Below, piece after piece: positions 26,542-35,673 of a stretch of 64,000 bases of DNA; the stretch's first letter is position 1; every line of letters starts with the position of its first letter. Location: contig NZ_RYDL01000002.1 in NCBI RefSeq assembly GCF_003968755.1, positions 310,001 through 374,000 on the forward strand, given 5' to 3'. This DNA comes from Flavobacterium sp. RSP15 (GTDB lineage: Bacteria > Bacteroidota > Bacteroidia > Flavobacteriales > Flavobacteriaceae). Made by a program: the position numbers and the translations under genes. The notes below the pieces were generated by a model that was not told where the DNA came from, searched no databases, and was given only the letters and a program-made list of their open reading frames with translations.

Positions 26542-27006
26542 ATGGAGATTGTTGAAAAAGAAGTTTTATCATTAGAACAGAAAGAAGCGTTATGTCAACT
26601 TTGGAATAATGAATATCCAGAGAAATTAAGTTATAAAAAAACAGAAGAATTTGACATTTATTTAAATAGTTTGTTAAATATAAAACATTATTTGCTAATT
26701 GATGACGCAAATGAAATTAAAGGATGGGCATTTACCTTTTTGAGAGAGGATGAAGTTTGGTTTGCAATAATTATAGATGATCAAATTCAGGGAAAGGGTA
26801 AAGGTTCATTGTTGCTTAAAGAATTAAAAAAAAGAAAAAATAATTTGAACGGCTGGGTTGTTGATCATGAAAACGATATTAAGAAAAATAAAGAACCTTA
26901 TAAATCTCCTTTATTGTTTTATATAAAAAATGGCTTTAGTATATGCAACGGAACAAGAATTGAGAATAAAAAAATATCTGCTGTAAAAATAAATTGGAAG
27001 CGTTAA
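26542..27006 (+). CDS. GNAT-family acetyltransferase-like protein
   Basis: 154 residues. The order of strands and helices fits GNAT: a beta pair (HYLLIDDANEIKGWAFTFLRE), the VWFAIIIDDQIQGKGKGSLLLKEL segment with the Q-x-x-G-x-G acetyl-CoA loop (QGKGKG), and the C-terminal LLFYIKNGFSI helix-turn. Substrate unknown. Not in an obvious operon; it interrupts the mnmG-methyltransferase order and may be accessory. Confidence 0.75.
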   Translation: MEIVEKEVLSLEQKEALCQLWNNEYPEKLSYKKTEEFDIYLNSLLNIKHYLLIDDANEIKGWAFTFLREDEVWFAIIIDDQIQGKGKGSLLLKELKKRKNNLNGWVVDHENDIKKNKEPYKSPLLFYIKNGFSICNGTRIENKKISAVKINWKR

Positions 27007-27080
27007 GGAAAAATCTAAAATTAATTTCCCAGCATTAAACTATTATTAAATTTATAATTGTCATTTTCAGAAATCATATT

Positions 27081-27116
27081 AAACTGGATACTGAAAACTG
27101 ACCACTGAAAACTAAA
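27081..27116. repeat. CAGT-type intergenic repeat (reverse orientation)
   Basis: Contains ACTGAAAACTGACCACTGAA; on the minus strand this is iterated TTTTCAGT, matching the elements at 50727 and 61899. It touches the start of the methyltransferase gene. Confidence 0.55.
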
Positions 27117-27965
27117 ATGAACATTTCAAACCAACAGCCTTTTTTAACCGTTAAAGATTATTCTGTTTCTCAGGAGGTTTTTGACTTGTATCATGACGCC
27201 AAATTAGATATGCTGATTACGTCTCCACAACCCAGTTTAGAAAATTTAGGCAAGTATTACGAAAGCGTGGATTATATTTCGCACACCGATAGCAAACGAT
27301 CTCTGTTTGAAAAAGCATATCATTTTATAAAAACTATTGCACTTAAAAATAAATTGAATTTAATTAATTCATTACAATCCAACAAAGGGAGTATTTTAGA
27401 TATAGGTGCCGGAACAGGGGATTTTTTATCTGTGGCCAAAGAAAACGGTTGGCATGCCATAGGAGTAGAGCCAAGTGAAAAAGCAAAAGCAATTGCCAAA
27501 AAGAAAGGCGTTTCATTTGTTGGCGAAACCAGTGAGTTAGATAATCATTCTTTGGATGTGATTTCGATGTGGCATGTTTTGGAACACGTTCCTAATTTGG
27601 AAAACCAAATCAAAGAACTCAAACGATTATTAAAACCTAATGGAACTTTAATTATTGCTGTTCCAAATTTTAAATCCTTCGATGCAAAACATTACGGAAC
27701 GTTTTGGGCCGCTTATGATGTGCCAATTCATTTTTGGCATTTTTCTAAAACGGCTATAAAAATGCTTTTCGAGAAAGAAGAAATGAAATTGGTACAAGTG
27801 CTTCCCATGAAATTTGATTCGTTTTATGTTGCTTTGCTTTCGGAAAAATACAAAACCGGAAAAATGAATTATATAAAAGCCTTTTTTGTTGGATTGCAAT
27901 CAAATTGGGAAGCGAAGAAGAATTCTGAGTATTCTTCACACATTTACATCCTAAAAAATACCTAA
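27117..27965 (+). CDS. Class I SAM-dependent methyltransferase
   Basis: 282 residues. The SAM-binding motif I is ILDIGAGTGDFLSVA (about 91-105), followed by an acidic GVEPSEKA and the motif DVISMWHVLEHVPN (about 143-156), typical of methyltransf_23/UbiE-like enzymes. The C-terminal half includes an HFWHFSK segment seen in many polysaccharide- or lipid-associated family members. Substrate unknown. In related genomes this kind of gene sits between mnmG and an ompH-like gene, as here. Confidence 0.85.
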   Translation: MNISNQQPFLTVKDYSVSQEVFDLYHDAKLDMLITSPQPSLENLGKYYESVDYISHTDSKRSLFEKAYHFIKTIALKNKLNLINSLQSNKGSILDIGAGTGDFLSVAKENGWHAIGVEPSEKAKAIAKKKGVSFVGETSELDNHSLDVISMWHVLEHVPNLENQIKELKRLLKPNGTLIIAVPNFKSFDAKHYGTFWAAYDVPIHFWHFSKTAIKMLFEKEEMKLVQVLPMKFDSFYVALLSEKYKTGKMNYIKAFFVGLQSNWEAKKNSEYSSHIYILKNT

Positions 27966-28168
27966 AAATCATTTTAAGTGTATTTAAGCGTGTTTTTTAA
28001 TGAAATCGAAGATGATATCAGATTTTTAAACTAATTCGTTTATTTAAAAGATATGAAGCTCGTTTTTAATAGTCATAGATTATGCATTTGTGAATCACAA
28101 TAATAAAATCTTATATCATAAAAAAGCAGCATTTTTCAAACTTTATGTCAATACTATCTATTTTTTTA

Positions 28169-28176
28169 TATTTTTG
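28169..28176 (+). promoter_or_regulatory. -7 promoter element of the OmpH-like gene
   Basis: TATTTTTG fits TAnnTTTG. It lies 32 nt before the leader-repeat ATG (28209) and 104 nt before the lipoprotein ATG (28281), so the leader repeat is inside the transcript. Apart from this, 27966-28168 is AT-rich with nothing recognisable. Confidence 0.55.
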
Positions 28177-28208
28177 TCACCAATACTCAAAACTAGAAAT
28201 CCATCAAA

Positions 28209-28292
28209 ATGAAATCGAAGATTCACGACACGAGCGTTAGCGAACTGGCAACGCAATACCAAAAAATAAATATTAAAAACATGAGTAAAAAA
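28209..28292 (+). repeat. 84-bp leader repeat, copy B (5' end of OmpH-like gene)
   Basis: Counterpart of 11176-11259. Here the repeat is an open in-frame leader of 24 codons followed by an ATG that starts a proper lipoprotein signal peptide. Confidence 0.8.
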
Positions 28293-28847
28293 GCATTAAT
28301 AATTATCGCATTATCAATTTCAATTGTTGCTTGTAACAAACCAGCAGAAATTAAGGAAGTGAAAACTGCTTACGTAGATACTTCTGAATTAATGAAGGAA
28401 TATACAGAGGCCAAAGATCTTGAAGCAAAATACAAGACAAAAGCAGAAGAAAAAGGAAGACAGCTAGAGGCTGAAATTAATCGATTCAAGCAAGAAGCAG
28501 CAGGTTTCCAAGCTCAGGCACAAGCTAACGGGCAGGCTTGGGCACAACAAAAAGGAGCTGAACTGCAAAAAAAAGAACAACAATTGAGCTACGCACAACA
28601 AGCGTTGTCTCAGGAATTGCAGCAAGAAAGCGGGAAAGAAATGGATTCTCTGGTAAGTGGTGTGAAAAAATTTATTAAATCCTACGGTAAAGAAAAAGGA
28701 TATGCCTACATCTATGGAACCGGTGACGCAGCCTCAATTTTATACGCAGAAGATAAATTTGATATCACAAAAGAAATTATCAAAGCCTTGAACGATAAAT
28801 ATAAAGCTCCTGCAAAAACGGAAGAAACAGCAGCGGATAAAAAATAA
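28281..28847 (+). CDS. OmpH/Skp-like lipoprotein
   Basis: 188 residues from the ATG at 28281. The signal peptide MSKKALIIIALSISIVAC ends in a lipobox (IVAC), so it should be a lipoprotein. The rest is an OmpH/Skp-type long helical hairpin (VKTAYVDTSELMKEYTEAKD, then Q/K/E-rich helix) and a C-terminal strand region (GYAYIYGTGDAASILYAE). Skp-like proteins are periplasmic chaperones for outer-membrane proteins. An alternative start at 28209, inside the leader repeat, would add 24 residues and push the signal peptide inward. A terminator hairpin follows. Confidence 0.87.
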   Translation: MSKKALIIIALSISIVACNKPAEIKEVKTAYVDTSELMKEYTEAKDLEAKYKTKAEEKGRQLEAEINRFKQEAAGFQAQAQANGQAWAQQKGAELQKKEQQLSYAQQALSQELQQESGKEMDSLVSGVKKFIKSYGKEKGYAYIYGTGDAASILYAEDKFDITKEIIKALNDKYKAPAKTEETAADKK

Positions 28848-28874
28848 ATTTTTTTATTATTAATTCAAAAGATT

Positions 28875-28910
28875 GCCTTCGTCTATAGTTAGATTGAAGG
28901 CTTTTTTTTT
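28875..28910 (+). terminator. Terminator of OmpH-like gene
   Basis: GCCTTC/GAAGGC stem with partial pairing inside (GTCT/AGAT) followed by nine T. Confidence 0.75.
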
Positions 28911-28917
28911 GAAACCA

Positions 28918-29044
28918 TATCCGGCTATCCGCGATAAACGTAGTTCACTGAACTCCAATTGAAATAAAGTATAGTGAAGTAATCTCTCGTGTAGCAAGTG
29001 TTTTTTCTAGATTTCTCCGATTTTCGCTGCTATCCGGGCTAAAA
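28918..29044. repeat. Candidate dispersed element with GCTATCCG-type ends
   Basis: A ~127-bp stretch bounded by TATCCGGCTATCCGC (left) and CGCTGCTATCCGGGCTA (right). These GC-rich ends contrast with the AT-rich surroundings. It contains the short palindrome AGTTCACTGAACT (28952-28964). Similar boundaries appear, from memory, in other Flavobacterium intergenic regions; only one copy is in this window. Confidence 0.35.
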
Positions 29045-29132
29045 AGCAGTCGAGTTATAATCGTAATTGTTTTCCAATTATTCCAATAGTGTTCTTAATT
29101 TTCAATACTTTAGCTTTATATACACACGCCCA

Positions 29133-31400
29133 ATGCAAACCATTTCAGAAGCCGCCGCTTATACCTTACGATTCATCAATCAAACCCATCGATCCATTTT
29201 CCTGACCGGTAAAGCAGGAACGGGAAAAACCACCCTTTTACGGGAAATTATCCAAACCACGCACAAAAACACCGTTGTGGTGGCACCAACAGGAATTGCC
29301 GCGCTAAATGCAGGAGGTGTTACGATTCACTCCATGTTTCAGTTGCCGTTTGGAGGATTTATTCCAGATAATTCATCACCTCAATTTTCCGAAAGTACTA
29401 AATTTGAAACCAAAGCTACCTTGCGCAGGCATTTCAAAATGAGTGGTTTGAAGAAATCGGTGATTCGCAATATGGAATTATTGATTATCGATGAAGTCAG
29501 TATGCTTCGTGCGGATTTGCTGGATGCGATGGATTATATGATGCAAACAGTACGTAAGCGCAACACCGCTTTTGGAGGTGTTCAAGTCTTATATATTGGT
29601 GATTTATTGCAGTTACCGCCGGTCATTCGGGACGAAGAATGGCGTACGCTGAAAACCTATTACAAAGGAAAATTTTTTTTTCATTCGCACGTCGTGCAAC
29701 AAAATCCGCCTTTATACATTGAATTGTCCAAGATTTTTCGCCAGACTGACGATACATTTATTTCAGTTTTGAATAACCTGCGCAACAATGAGATTTCACA
29801 GCAGGACATTCAAACCCTAAACCAATATGTAAAACCCGATTTCGATTTAAAAGCAAATAAAGGATACATCACATTAACCACGCACAACAACAAAGCCGAT
29901 ACGATGAACGCGCAGGCTTTACAAGATCTGGAGGGAAAGCTGGTGGTTTATAAGCCGGAGATTACCGGAGATTTTCCGGATAAGATATTTCCCGTGGAAC
30001 AACAATTGCAGTTAAAAGTGGGCGCGCAAATCATGTTTGTAAAAAATGATTTATCCTTTGATAAACATTATTTCAACGGAAAAATGGGCGTTATCAAATC
30101 CCTTTCGAGTAAAGAAATTCTGGTTCATTTTCCGGAAGAAAATAAAACTATAGAAGTTGAAAGATATGAATGGCAAAACATTCGATACAAAGTAGACGAA
30201 ACCACTAAAGAAATTGATGAAGAGGTTTTGGGAACTTTTGTGCACTATCCCATCAAATTAGCATGGGCGATTACGGTGCATAAAAGCCAGGGACTAACCT
30301 TTGATAAAGCAGCACTTGATGTTTCGCAAGTTTTTCTACCCGGACAGGCTTATGTGGCATTATCTCGTTTGCGCTCACTAGAAGGGCTTATTTTACTATC
30401 TCCGTTGCGTATGAATGGCATTTCAAACGATCAGGATGTCATGGATTACTCATTGAATAAAGCTTCGGATTCGTTTTTAGAGAATGCCTTGCATTTTGAA
30501 ACCAAAAATTTCATCCATAACTATCTGACAAACACCTTTGATTGGAACGATTTGGCTCAGGAATGGCGCAATCATAAATTCAGTTATAACGAAAAATCAG
30601 AAATTTCAGAGAAATCCAAACACGCCGTTTGGGCCAAAAAGCAAACAGAAATCATTGAACAGCTTTTAGATCCATCCAAAAAATTCATTTCGCAGTTGAA
30701 TACCCTTTTTGGTCAGGAAACGGTCGATTTGAATCATGTATCGGAACGCATTCAAGCCGCTTTCAGTTATTTCCTAAAACCAATGGACGAGCTGGTTTTT
30801 GAGATTCTTTGGAAAATTGAAGAAGTAAAGCGCATCAAAAAAGTAAAAACGTTTTATGATGAATTAATCGTGCTGGAAGAATTGCAAACCAAAGCCGTTT
30901 TACGCTTAATGAAGGCCAAATTATTGATAGAAACCGTTGTGGCAGGAGAAGCCATTTCGAAAGAAAAATTGACCTCTTCAGAAATAAAAAATTACATCAT
31001 CCGCAAGACCGAAGCCATACAAAATCAATTTAAGGAATTAAATATAACCTTGATTGCCGATGATAAAGACATAGAGCGTTATACTTCGAAAAAAGCAAAA
31101 ACAACGGTACCTAAAAAAACAACGGTGCAGGAAACCTATGAATTGTGGGTCGAAAAGAAATCAATTGCGGATATTGCAACTATCAGAGTGCTGACCAAAC
31201 AAACGATTTACACCCATTTTATAAAGCTGATACAAACCAAAGCAGTTTCAATTACAGAGGTTTTATCGGAGGATAAAATGCAGTATTTAGCAGCTGCTTT
31301 TGCAGGATATAAAGAAGAATCACTGAATGCTTTGATGGAAAAATACGGTCATAAATTCTCCTGGGAAGAAGCGAGGATGTACAAAGCAAGTTTGAATTAA
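29133..31400 (+). CDS. PIF1-like AAA helicase with C-terminal HTH region
   Basis: 755 residues from the ATG at 29133 (MQTISEAAAYTLRFI); the frame is open to 29067 but that stretch is not protein-like. Walker A is LTGKAGTGKTTLL (about 23-35) and Walker B LLIIDEVSML (about 115-124). Motifs GDLLQLPPV, HKSQGLTFDK and YVALSRLRSLEGL mark a superfamily 1 PIF1/RecD2-type 5'-3' helicase. The C-terminal ~250 residues resemble the helicase-associated HRDC-like and helix-turn-helix region (ETYELWVEKKSIADIATIRVL). Likely role: resolving DNA structures during replication or repair. A perfect terminator follows. Confidence 0.88.
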   Translation: MQTISEAAAYTLRFINQTHRSIFLTGKAGTGKTTLLREIIQTTHKNTVVVAPTGIAALNAGGVTIHSMFQLPFGGFIPDNSSPQFSESTKFETKATLRRHFKMSGLKKSVIRNMELLIIDEVSMLRADLLDAMDYMMQTVRKRNTAFGGVQVLYIGDLLQLPPVIRDEEWRTLKTYYKGKFFFHSHVVQQNPPLYIELSKIFRQTDDTFISVLNNLRNNEISQQDIQTLNQYVKPDFDLKANKGYITLTTHNNKADTMNAQALQDLEGKLVVYKPEITGDFPDKIFPVEQQLQLKVGAQIMFVKNDLSFDKHYFNGKMGVIKSLSSKEILVHFPEENKTIEVERYEWQNIRYKVDETTKEIDEEVLGTFVHYPIKLAWAITVHKSQGLTFDKAALDVSQVFLPGQAYVALSRLRSLEGLILLSPLRMNGISNDQDVMDYSLNKASDSFLENALHFETKNFIHNYLTNTFDWNDLAQEWRNHKFSYNEKSEISEKSKHAVWAKKQTEIIEQLLDPSKKFISQLNTLFGQETVDLNHVSERIQAAFSYFLKPMDELVFEILWKIEEVKRIKKVKTFYDELIVLEELQTKAVLRLMKAKLLIETVVAGEAISKEKLTSSEIKNYIIRKTEAIQNQFKELNITLIADDKDIERYTSKKAKTTVPKKTTVQETYELWVEKKSIADIATIRVLTKQTIYTHFIKLIQTKAVSITEVLSEDKMQYLAAAFAGYKEESLNALMEKYGHKFSWEEARMYKASLN

Positions 31401-31418
31401 AAACGAATAGCCTTAAAA

Positions 31419-31455
31419 CTAAAAAACCCTATTCGGTAAGAATAGGGTTTTTTAG
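31419..31455. terminator. Bidirectional terminator (helicase / SPOR gene)
   Basis: Perfect 16-nt arms CTAAAAAACCCTATTC and complement around GGTAA, between two convergent genes and adjacent to the SPOR-gene stop. Confidence 0.85.
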
Positions 31456-32400
31456 TTATAGTGATTGAATCAATATCCAAGCTTCTGGATTGTGCTTTTC
31501 ATTGATTTCTTTTTTTGCTTTTTCTGCTTCAGAAAATGTGGCGTAACTGCCATACAAAACCGGAAAATAACCGTTTCGGTTAGGAGCGATTCGCTTGGCA
31601 TCATATCCTAAGCGATTTAAAATCCGCAGTGTTTTATCCGCATTTTTTTCTTCCCTGTACACTCCGGCCATAATGTGATACGGCATTTTTGCTTCGATAG
31701 TCGATTTTACGGATAGTGTAACAGCAGGAACCGGACTTTCGATGAAGAATGTGGCTTGCTGAATTTTATTTTGAACTTGTTTTTGAACGGCAGTTTCAAC
31801 AAGAATCGTTTCTGAGGCAATTTGATTTTGATACATTGGATAACCAACACTTCCCGCAAGTCCTAATCCTAACACAAAAATAGCGGCGTATTTTAAATAT
31901 GGATTTGCTGTTCTGGTTTCAGGAACCATAGTGATGGTTGCTTTTTCTTCAATTGTTTCTACTTCTTTTTCGAAGATTGCTCTTTTTACAAGTGGTGAAA
32001 CAAAGGGAGCCAACCCAAAAGAGCTGGTTAAGTAATTCGTTTGGTCGTATGGAGTGAAAACTATATTTTTATCCGCGTTCAAATGAAGATCACCTACATT
32101 TTTGATAGAAAAAAGCTCATTTTCTTCTAATGTTTTTTTCCAAGTAAAAACTTCATATTGAATGGCACTAACGGCATATTCATAAGACGTTTTCTCTGCT
32201 AAAGCGATATGATTGGCTAATAAACCATCATTGTTTTTCAAATTAGCATTGAAAGCGATCTTTTTTTTGGGAGGAGAAAATGAATTTGTACTTTCGTTTA
32301 GTTTAGCCGATTGAATTTCGGTCAAAAAAGCTCCGAAACCCGGAACGGTTACACATTGATAACGGTATAAAAGCTGCGCGATGTATAGTTCGATTTTCAT
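31456..32400 (-). CDS. HU-CCDC81-type and SPOR-domain membrane protein
   Basis: 314 residues from the ATG at 32400; the TTG at 32418 lies upstream of the promoter and is rejected. N-terminal part (about 1-130) resembles the two bacterial HU-CCDC81 domains (YIAQLLYRYQCVTVPGFGAFL, and AFNANLKNNDGLLANHIA). One membrane segment (about 176-196, YAAIFVLGLGLAGSVGYPMY) separates it from a C-terminal SPOR domain (YHIMAGVYREEKNADKTLRI to the end), which binds denuded peptidoglycan at division sites. A cell-division or envelope role is likely. It is divergent from dprA. Confidence 0.85.
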   Translation of the reverse strand: MKIELYIAQLLYRYQCVTVPGFGAFLTEIQSAKLNESTNSFSPPKKKIAFNANLKNNDGLLANHIALAEKTSYEYAVSAIQYEVFTWKKTLEENELFSIKNVGDLHLNADKNIVFTPYDQTNYLTSSFGLAPFVSPLVKRAIFEKEVETIEEKATITMVPETRTANPYLKYAAIFVLGLGLAGSVGYPMYQNQIASETILVETAVQKQVQNKIQQATFFIESPVPAVTLSVKSTIEAKMPYHIMAGVYREEKNADKTLRILNRLGYDAKRIAPNRNGYFPVLYGSYATFSEAEKAKKEINEKHNPEAWILIQSL

Positions 32401-32405
32401 ACTCA

Positions 32406-32413
32406 CAAAGTTA
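32406..32413 (-). promoter_or_regulatory. -7 promoter element of SPOR gene, almost touching the start
   Basis: Minus strand reads TAACTTTG, ending only 5 nt before the ATG at 32400. With the usual -7 spacing the transcript would start within about 2 nt of the start codon. Confidence 0.55.
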
Positions 32414-32502
32414 TACAACGAAAATAGGTATCAAAATTTTATTTACAATTTTTATTAACAATCCGCATAAAAATTTATACATTTCACCTTCAAATAATTA
32501 GC

Positions 32503-33603
32503 ATGAAAGAGCAGGATTTATTTTATTTATTGGCATTGCAAAGAATAGAGGGCGTGGGCGACATCATAGCCAAAAAACTGCTTACCCATTTTGGAACAGC
32601 AGAAGCGGTTTTTAATACAAAAGCATCGCAACTCGCTGCTATTGATGGAGTAGGATCTGTTTTGCTGAAAAATTTAAAAGATAAATCAGTTTTCGAAAAA
32701 GCGACTCAGGAACTGGAGTTTATAAAAGCAAATGAAATCAATGCGGTTTATTTTCAGGACGAAGAATATCCAGATCGGTTGAAACATTGTATTGACGGAC
32801 CACTTTTATTATTCACATCTGGAAATATCAATTTAAAAAACAGAAGAATAATCAGCATTGTAGGAACGCGCCAAATTACCTCGTACGGTACTGAATTTTG
32901 TAGAAAACTGATCGAAGATTTGGCTCCACTCGATCCTATAATCGTAAGTGGATTTGCCTACGGTGTCGATATTGTGGCGCATCAATTGGCAATGGAAAAT
33001 AACCTACAAACCATTGGTGTTGTTGCTCATGGTTTAAACCAAATTTACCCGAAAACCCATAAAAAATATGTTGCTAAAGTCGAGCAAAACGGTGGTTTTA
33101 TGACTGAGTTTTGGAGTTCCTCCAATCCGGATAAAGAAAATTTCGTGCGAAGAAACAGGATCGTTGCAGGAATGTCTGAAGCGACCATTGTAATTGAATC
33201 TGCCGATAGAGGTGGATCGTTAATCACTGCAAACATGGCGAATGATTACAATCGTGATGTTTTTGCGGTTCCGGGTCGTGTTACAGATAAGTATAGCCAA
33301 GGCTGCAACAACCTCATAAAGACTCAAAAAGCAAATGTATTGACTAGTGCCGCTGATTTGGTTTATATTTTGAATTGGGACATTCAGAAGGAATCTAAAC
33401 CCGTACAGAAACAATTGTTTGTAAGCCTAGATGATGACGAGCAAAAAGTATACGATTACCTCCTTAAAACGGGAAAAGAACTGATGGATATTATTGCTTT
33501 GCGTTGTGATTTCCCTATTTATAAAATCTCAGGAATGCTCTTGAATATGGAATTAAAAGGGGTGATTCGACCTTTGCCAGGGAAATTGTTTGAGGCGATT
33601 TGA
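32503..33603 (+). CDS. dprA: DNA-processing protein DprA
   Basis: 366 residues. An N-terminal HhH/SAM-like part (FYLLALQRIEGVGDIIAKKLL) is followed by the DprA Rossmann core (IVGTRQITSYGTEFC near 115, SGFAYGVDIVAHQLAM near 150, FVRRNRIVAGMSEATIVIES near 215) and a C-terminal winged-helix (YDYLLKTGKELMDIIALRCDFPIYKISGMLLNMEL). DprA loads RecA on incoming single-stranded DNA during transformation. It is widespread also in bacteria not known to be competent. Confidence 0.95.
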   Translation: MKEQDLFYLLALQRIEGVGDIIAKKLLTHFGTAEAVFNTKASQLAAIDGVGSVLLKNLKDKSVFEKATQELEFIKANEINAVYFQDEEYPDRLKHCIDGPLLLFTSGNINLKNRRIISIVGTRQITSYGTEFCRKLIEDLAPLDPIIVSGFAYGVDIVAHQLAMENNLQTIGVVAHGLNQIYPKTHKKYVAKVEQNGGFMTEFWSSSNPDKENFVRRNRIVAGMSEATIVIESADRGGSLITANMANDYNRDVFAVPGRVTDKYSQGCNNLIKTQKANVLTSAADLVYILNWDIQKESKPVQKQLFVSLDDDEQKVYDYLLKTGKELMDIIALRCDFPIYKISGMLLNMELKGVIRPLPGKLFEAI

Positions 33604-33607
33604 TTTT

Positions 33608-33676
33608 AACATATAAGTCATGAAAGCTTTAATAAAATAGTATTAAACTTAAAGAAACTTATATGACTTATATGTT
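33608..33676. repeat. Inverted repeat between dprA and trpS
   Basis: AACATATAAGTCAT (33608-33621) and its exact complement (33663-33676) flank a 41-bp AT-rich loop between two convergent genes. It could act as a terminator or be a dispersed repeat; the loop is long for the former. Confidence 0.6.
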
Positions 33677-33691
33677 TTAAAAATGGATTGT

Positions 33692-34666
33692 TTAAACCTC
33701 AAATCCTAATTTCTCTCTCACTTTTGCCAAAACCTCATTAGCAACAACTCCTGCTTTTTCGGCTCCTTTCTTAAGTAAAGCATCTACTTCAGGAAGGTTA
33801 TTCATATAGTAATTGTATTTTTCTCTTTCGGTTTTGAAAGTTTCTATAATCAACTCAAACAACGCTTGTTTGGCGTGACCGTAACCGTAATTTCCATTTA
33901 AGTAATTGGCAGTCATAGTGGCTATTTGTTCTTCATTTGCCAATAATTTATAAATGGCAAATGCATTACAAGTTTCTGGATTTTTAGGATCTTCCAGCGG
34001 CGTGCTGTCGGTTTCAATGCTCATAACTTGTTTGCGTAAGGACTTATCATCCAAGAATATATTGATAATATTATTAGCTGATTTACTCATTTTTCCGCCG
34101 TTAGTTCCGGGAATCAGCATGCTGTCTTCCTGAATTTTTGCTACGGGAAGTACAAAAGTCTCTCCCATTTGGTGGTTGAAACGGGACGCTACATCACGCG
34201 TGATTTCAACGTGCTGCAATTGGTCTTTTCCTACGGGTACAAACTCGGCGTCGTATAATAAAATATCTGCCGCCATCAGCATTGGATACGAAAATAAACC
34301 AGCGTTGACATCTTCCAGTCTATCCGCTTTATCTTTGAAAGAATGCGCTAATGTCAAGCGTTGAAAAGGAAAAAAACAGCTTAAATACCAGGATAATTCT
34401 GCTGTTTGTGGCACATCTGATTGTCTGTAGAAAACGACTTTATCTACATTCAAACCACAGGCAAGCCAAGCAGCAGCAGTACTGTAAGTATTTGTTCTTA
34501 AAGTTTCGCCGTTTTTTATTTGCGTGATTGAATGTAAATCAGCAATGAAAAGAAACGATTCGTTTTCCGGTTTATTTGATAGTGCTATTGCGGGAATGAT
34601 TGCACCAAGTAAGTTTCCTAAATGCGGAGTTCCGGTACTTTGAACGCCTGTAAGTATTTTTGCCAT
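33692..34666 (-). CDS. trpS: Tryptophan--tRNA ligase
   Basis: 324 residues, the normal compact TrpRS length. The HIGH-type motif is GTPHLGN (about 12-18) and the KMSKS motif is GGKMSKSANN (about 190-199). It charges tRNA-Trp. Conserved DIPQ-like and GKDQLQHVEITRDVASRFN segments agree with bacterial TrpRS. Convergent with dprA. No exact TAnnTTTG element is visible upstream, but the leader has ACCGCAAAGTTCGCAAAGTT (34685-34704). Confidence 0.96.
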   Translation of the reverse strand: MAKILTGVQSTGTPHLGNLLGAIIPAIALSNKPENESFLFIADLHSITQIKNGETLRTNTYSTAAAWLACGLNVDKVVFYRQSDVPQTAELSWYLSCFFPFQRLTLAHSFKDKADRLEDVNAGLFSYPMLMAADILLYDAEFVPVGKDQLQHVEITRDVASRFNHQMGETFVLPVAKIQEDSMLIPGTNGGKMSKSANNIINIFLDDKSLRKQVMSIETDSTPLEDPKNPETCNAFAIYKLLANEEQIATMTANYLNGNYGYGHAKQALFELIIETFKTEREKYNYYMNNLPEVDALLKKGAEKAGVVANEVLAKVREKLGFEV

Positions 34667-34913
34667 TATGATTTTTAACTATTACCGCAAAGTTCGCAAA
34701 GTTTTTTATTTTTTACCGCAAATTTGCAAATTATAAAAATCAAGTTACTTTAAATCGTGTTAGTAATTTCTTTTAACCATATCAGACATTTAAGTCAATA
34801 AAACCTTGATGGTTAAACGAAGATATTATAATTGAGCAGTAAATTAGAACTTATAATACTTATATGTTGAAAAACGCAAGAATATTTTTTGAGTATCATA
34901 ACATCCGATTTCT

Positions 34914-34921
34914 TACTTTTG
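34914..34921 (+). promoter_or_regulatory. -7 promoter element of acyltransferase gene, almost touching the start
   Basis: TACTTTTG fits TAnnTTTG and ends 5 nt before the ATG at 34927, predicting a near-leaderless mRNA. It also excludes the upstream ATG at 34864. Confidence 0.55.
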
Positions 34922-34926
34922 AACTT

Positions 34927-35670
34927 ATGAGAGCATTAAAAATTATTTTCTGGGCGCTATGGCGTATATGGTTTTATATTTTGATGACCATTCCTATATT
35001 GGTGATGTTTCCTTTTCTGGTGCTGTCTATTTTGACTGAAAACGGGTATCCTTATTTTTTTAAGATGGCTCGTATTTGGGCAAAATTCATTCTTTTTGGC
35101 ATGGGTTTTCATTATAAAATAGATAGAACACAAGCAATGGAGTACCAAAAAAGTTACATGATTGTTGCGAATCATACCTCCATGGCTGATATTATGCTGA
35201 TGCTTGTCCTGACAAGAAATCCGTTTGTTTTTGTAGGTAAAAAAGAACTTTCAAAAATTCCGTTGTTTGGCTTTTTCTATAAAAGAACCTGTATTTTGGT
35301 GGATAGAAATTCTTCAAAAAGTAAAATGGAAGTCTTTAATCGCGCTCAAAAAAGAATTAATCAAGGACTGAGTATCTGTATTTTTCCAGAAGGTGGCGTT
35401 CCATGTGATGAATCAGTCTTGCTGGACACTTTCAAAGATGGTGCTTTCCGATTGGCAATTGAGCATCAAATACCCATTGTTCCCATTACTTTTGGAGACA
35501 ATAAAAAAAGATTTCCATATGCTTTTTGGGGAGGAAGTCCAGGATTTATGCGGGTAAAAATACATTCTCATGTGGAAACTTTGGGAAAAACAGGGGCAGA
35601 CAGGAAACAAATTCGAGAAGAAGTACGCGAAATCATTTACGAACAATTAGTTGCTTTCGACTCTAAATAA
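34927..35670 (+). CDS. 1-acyl-glycerol-3-phosphate acyltransferase (PlsC-like)
   Basis: 247 residues from the ATG at 34927. One or two hydrophobic N-terminal segments, then the acyltransferase motifs NHTSMADI (H-x4-D, about 78-85) and IFPEGG (about 152-157). It transfers an acyl chain to lysophosphatidic acid to give phosphatidic acid at the inner membrane. A second paralogue is at 48244-48978; which of them is the main PlsC is unclear. Confidence 0.88.
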   Translation: MRALKIIFWALWRIWFYILMTIPILVMFPFLVLSILTENGYPYFFKMARIWAKFILFGMGFHYKIDRTQAMEYQKSYMIVANHTSMADIMLMLVLTRNPFVFVGKKELSKIPLFGFFYKRTCILVDRNSSKSKMEVFNRAQKRINQGLSICIFPEGGVPCDESVLLDTFKDGAFRLAIEHQIPIVPITFGDNKKRFPYAFWGGSPGFMRVKIHSHVETLGKTGADRKQIREEVREIIYEQLVAFDSK

Positions 35671-35673
35671 ATT

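Noticed and set aside
32400..32418. TTG start for the SPOR protein
   Set aside because: It lies upstream of the TAACTTTG promoter element; the ATG at 32400 fits better.
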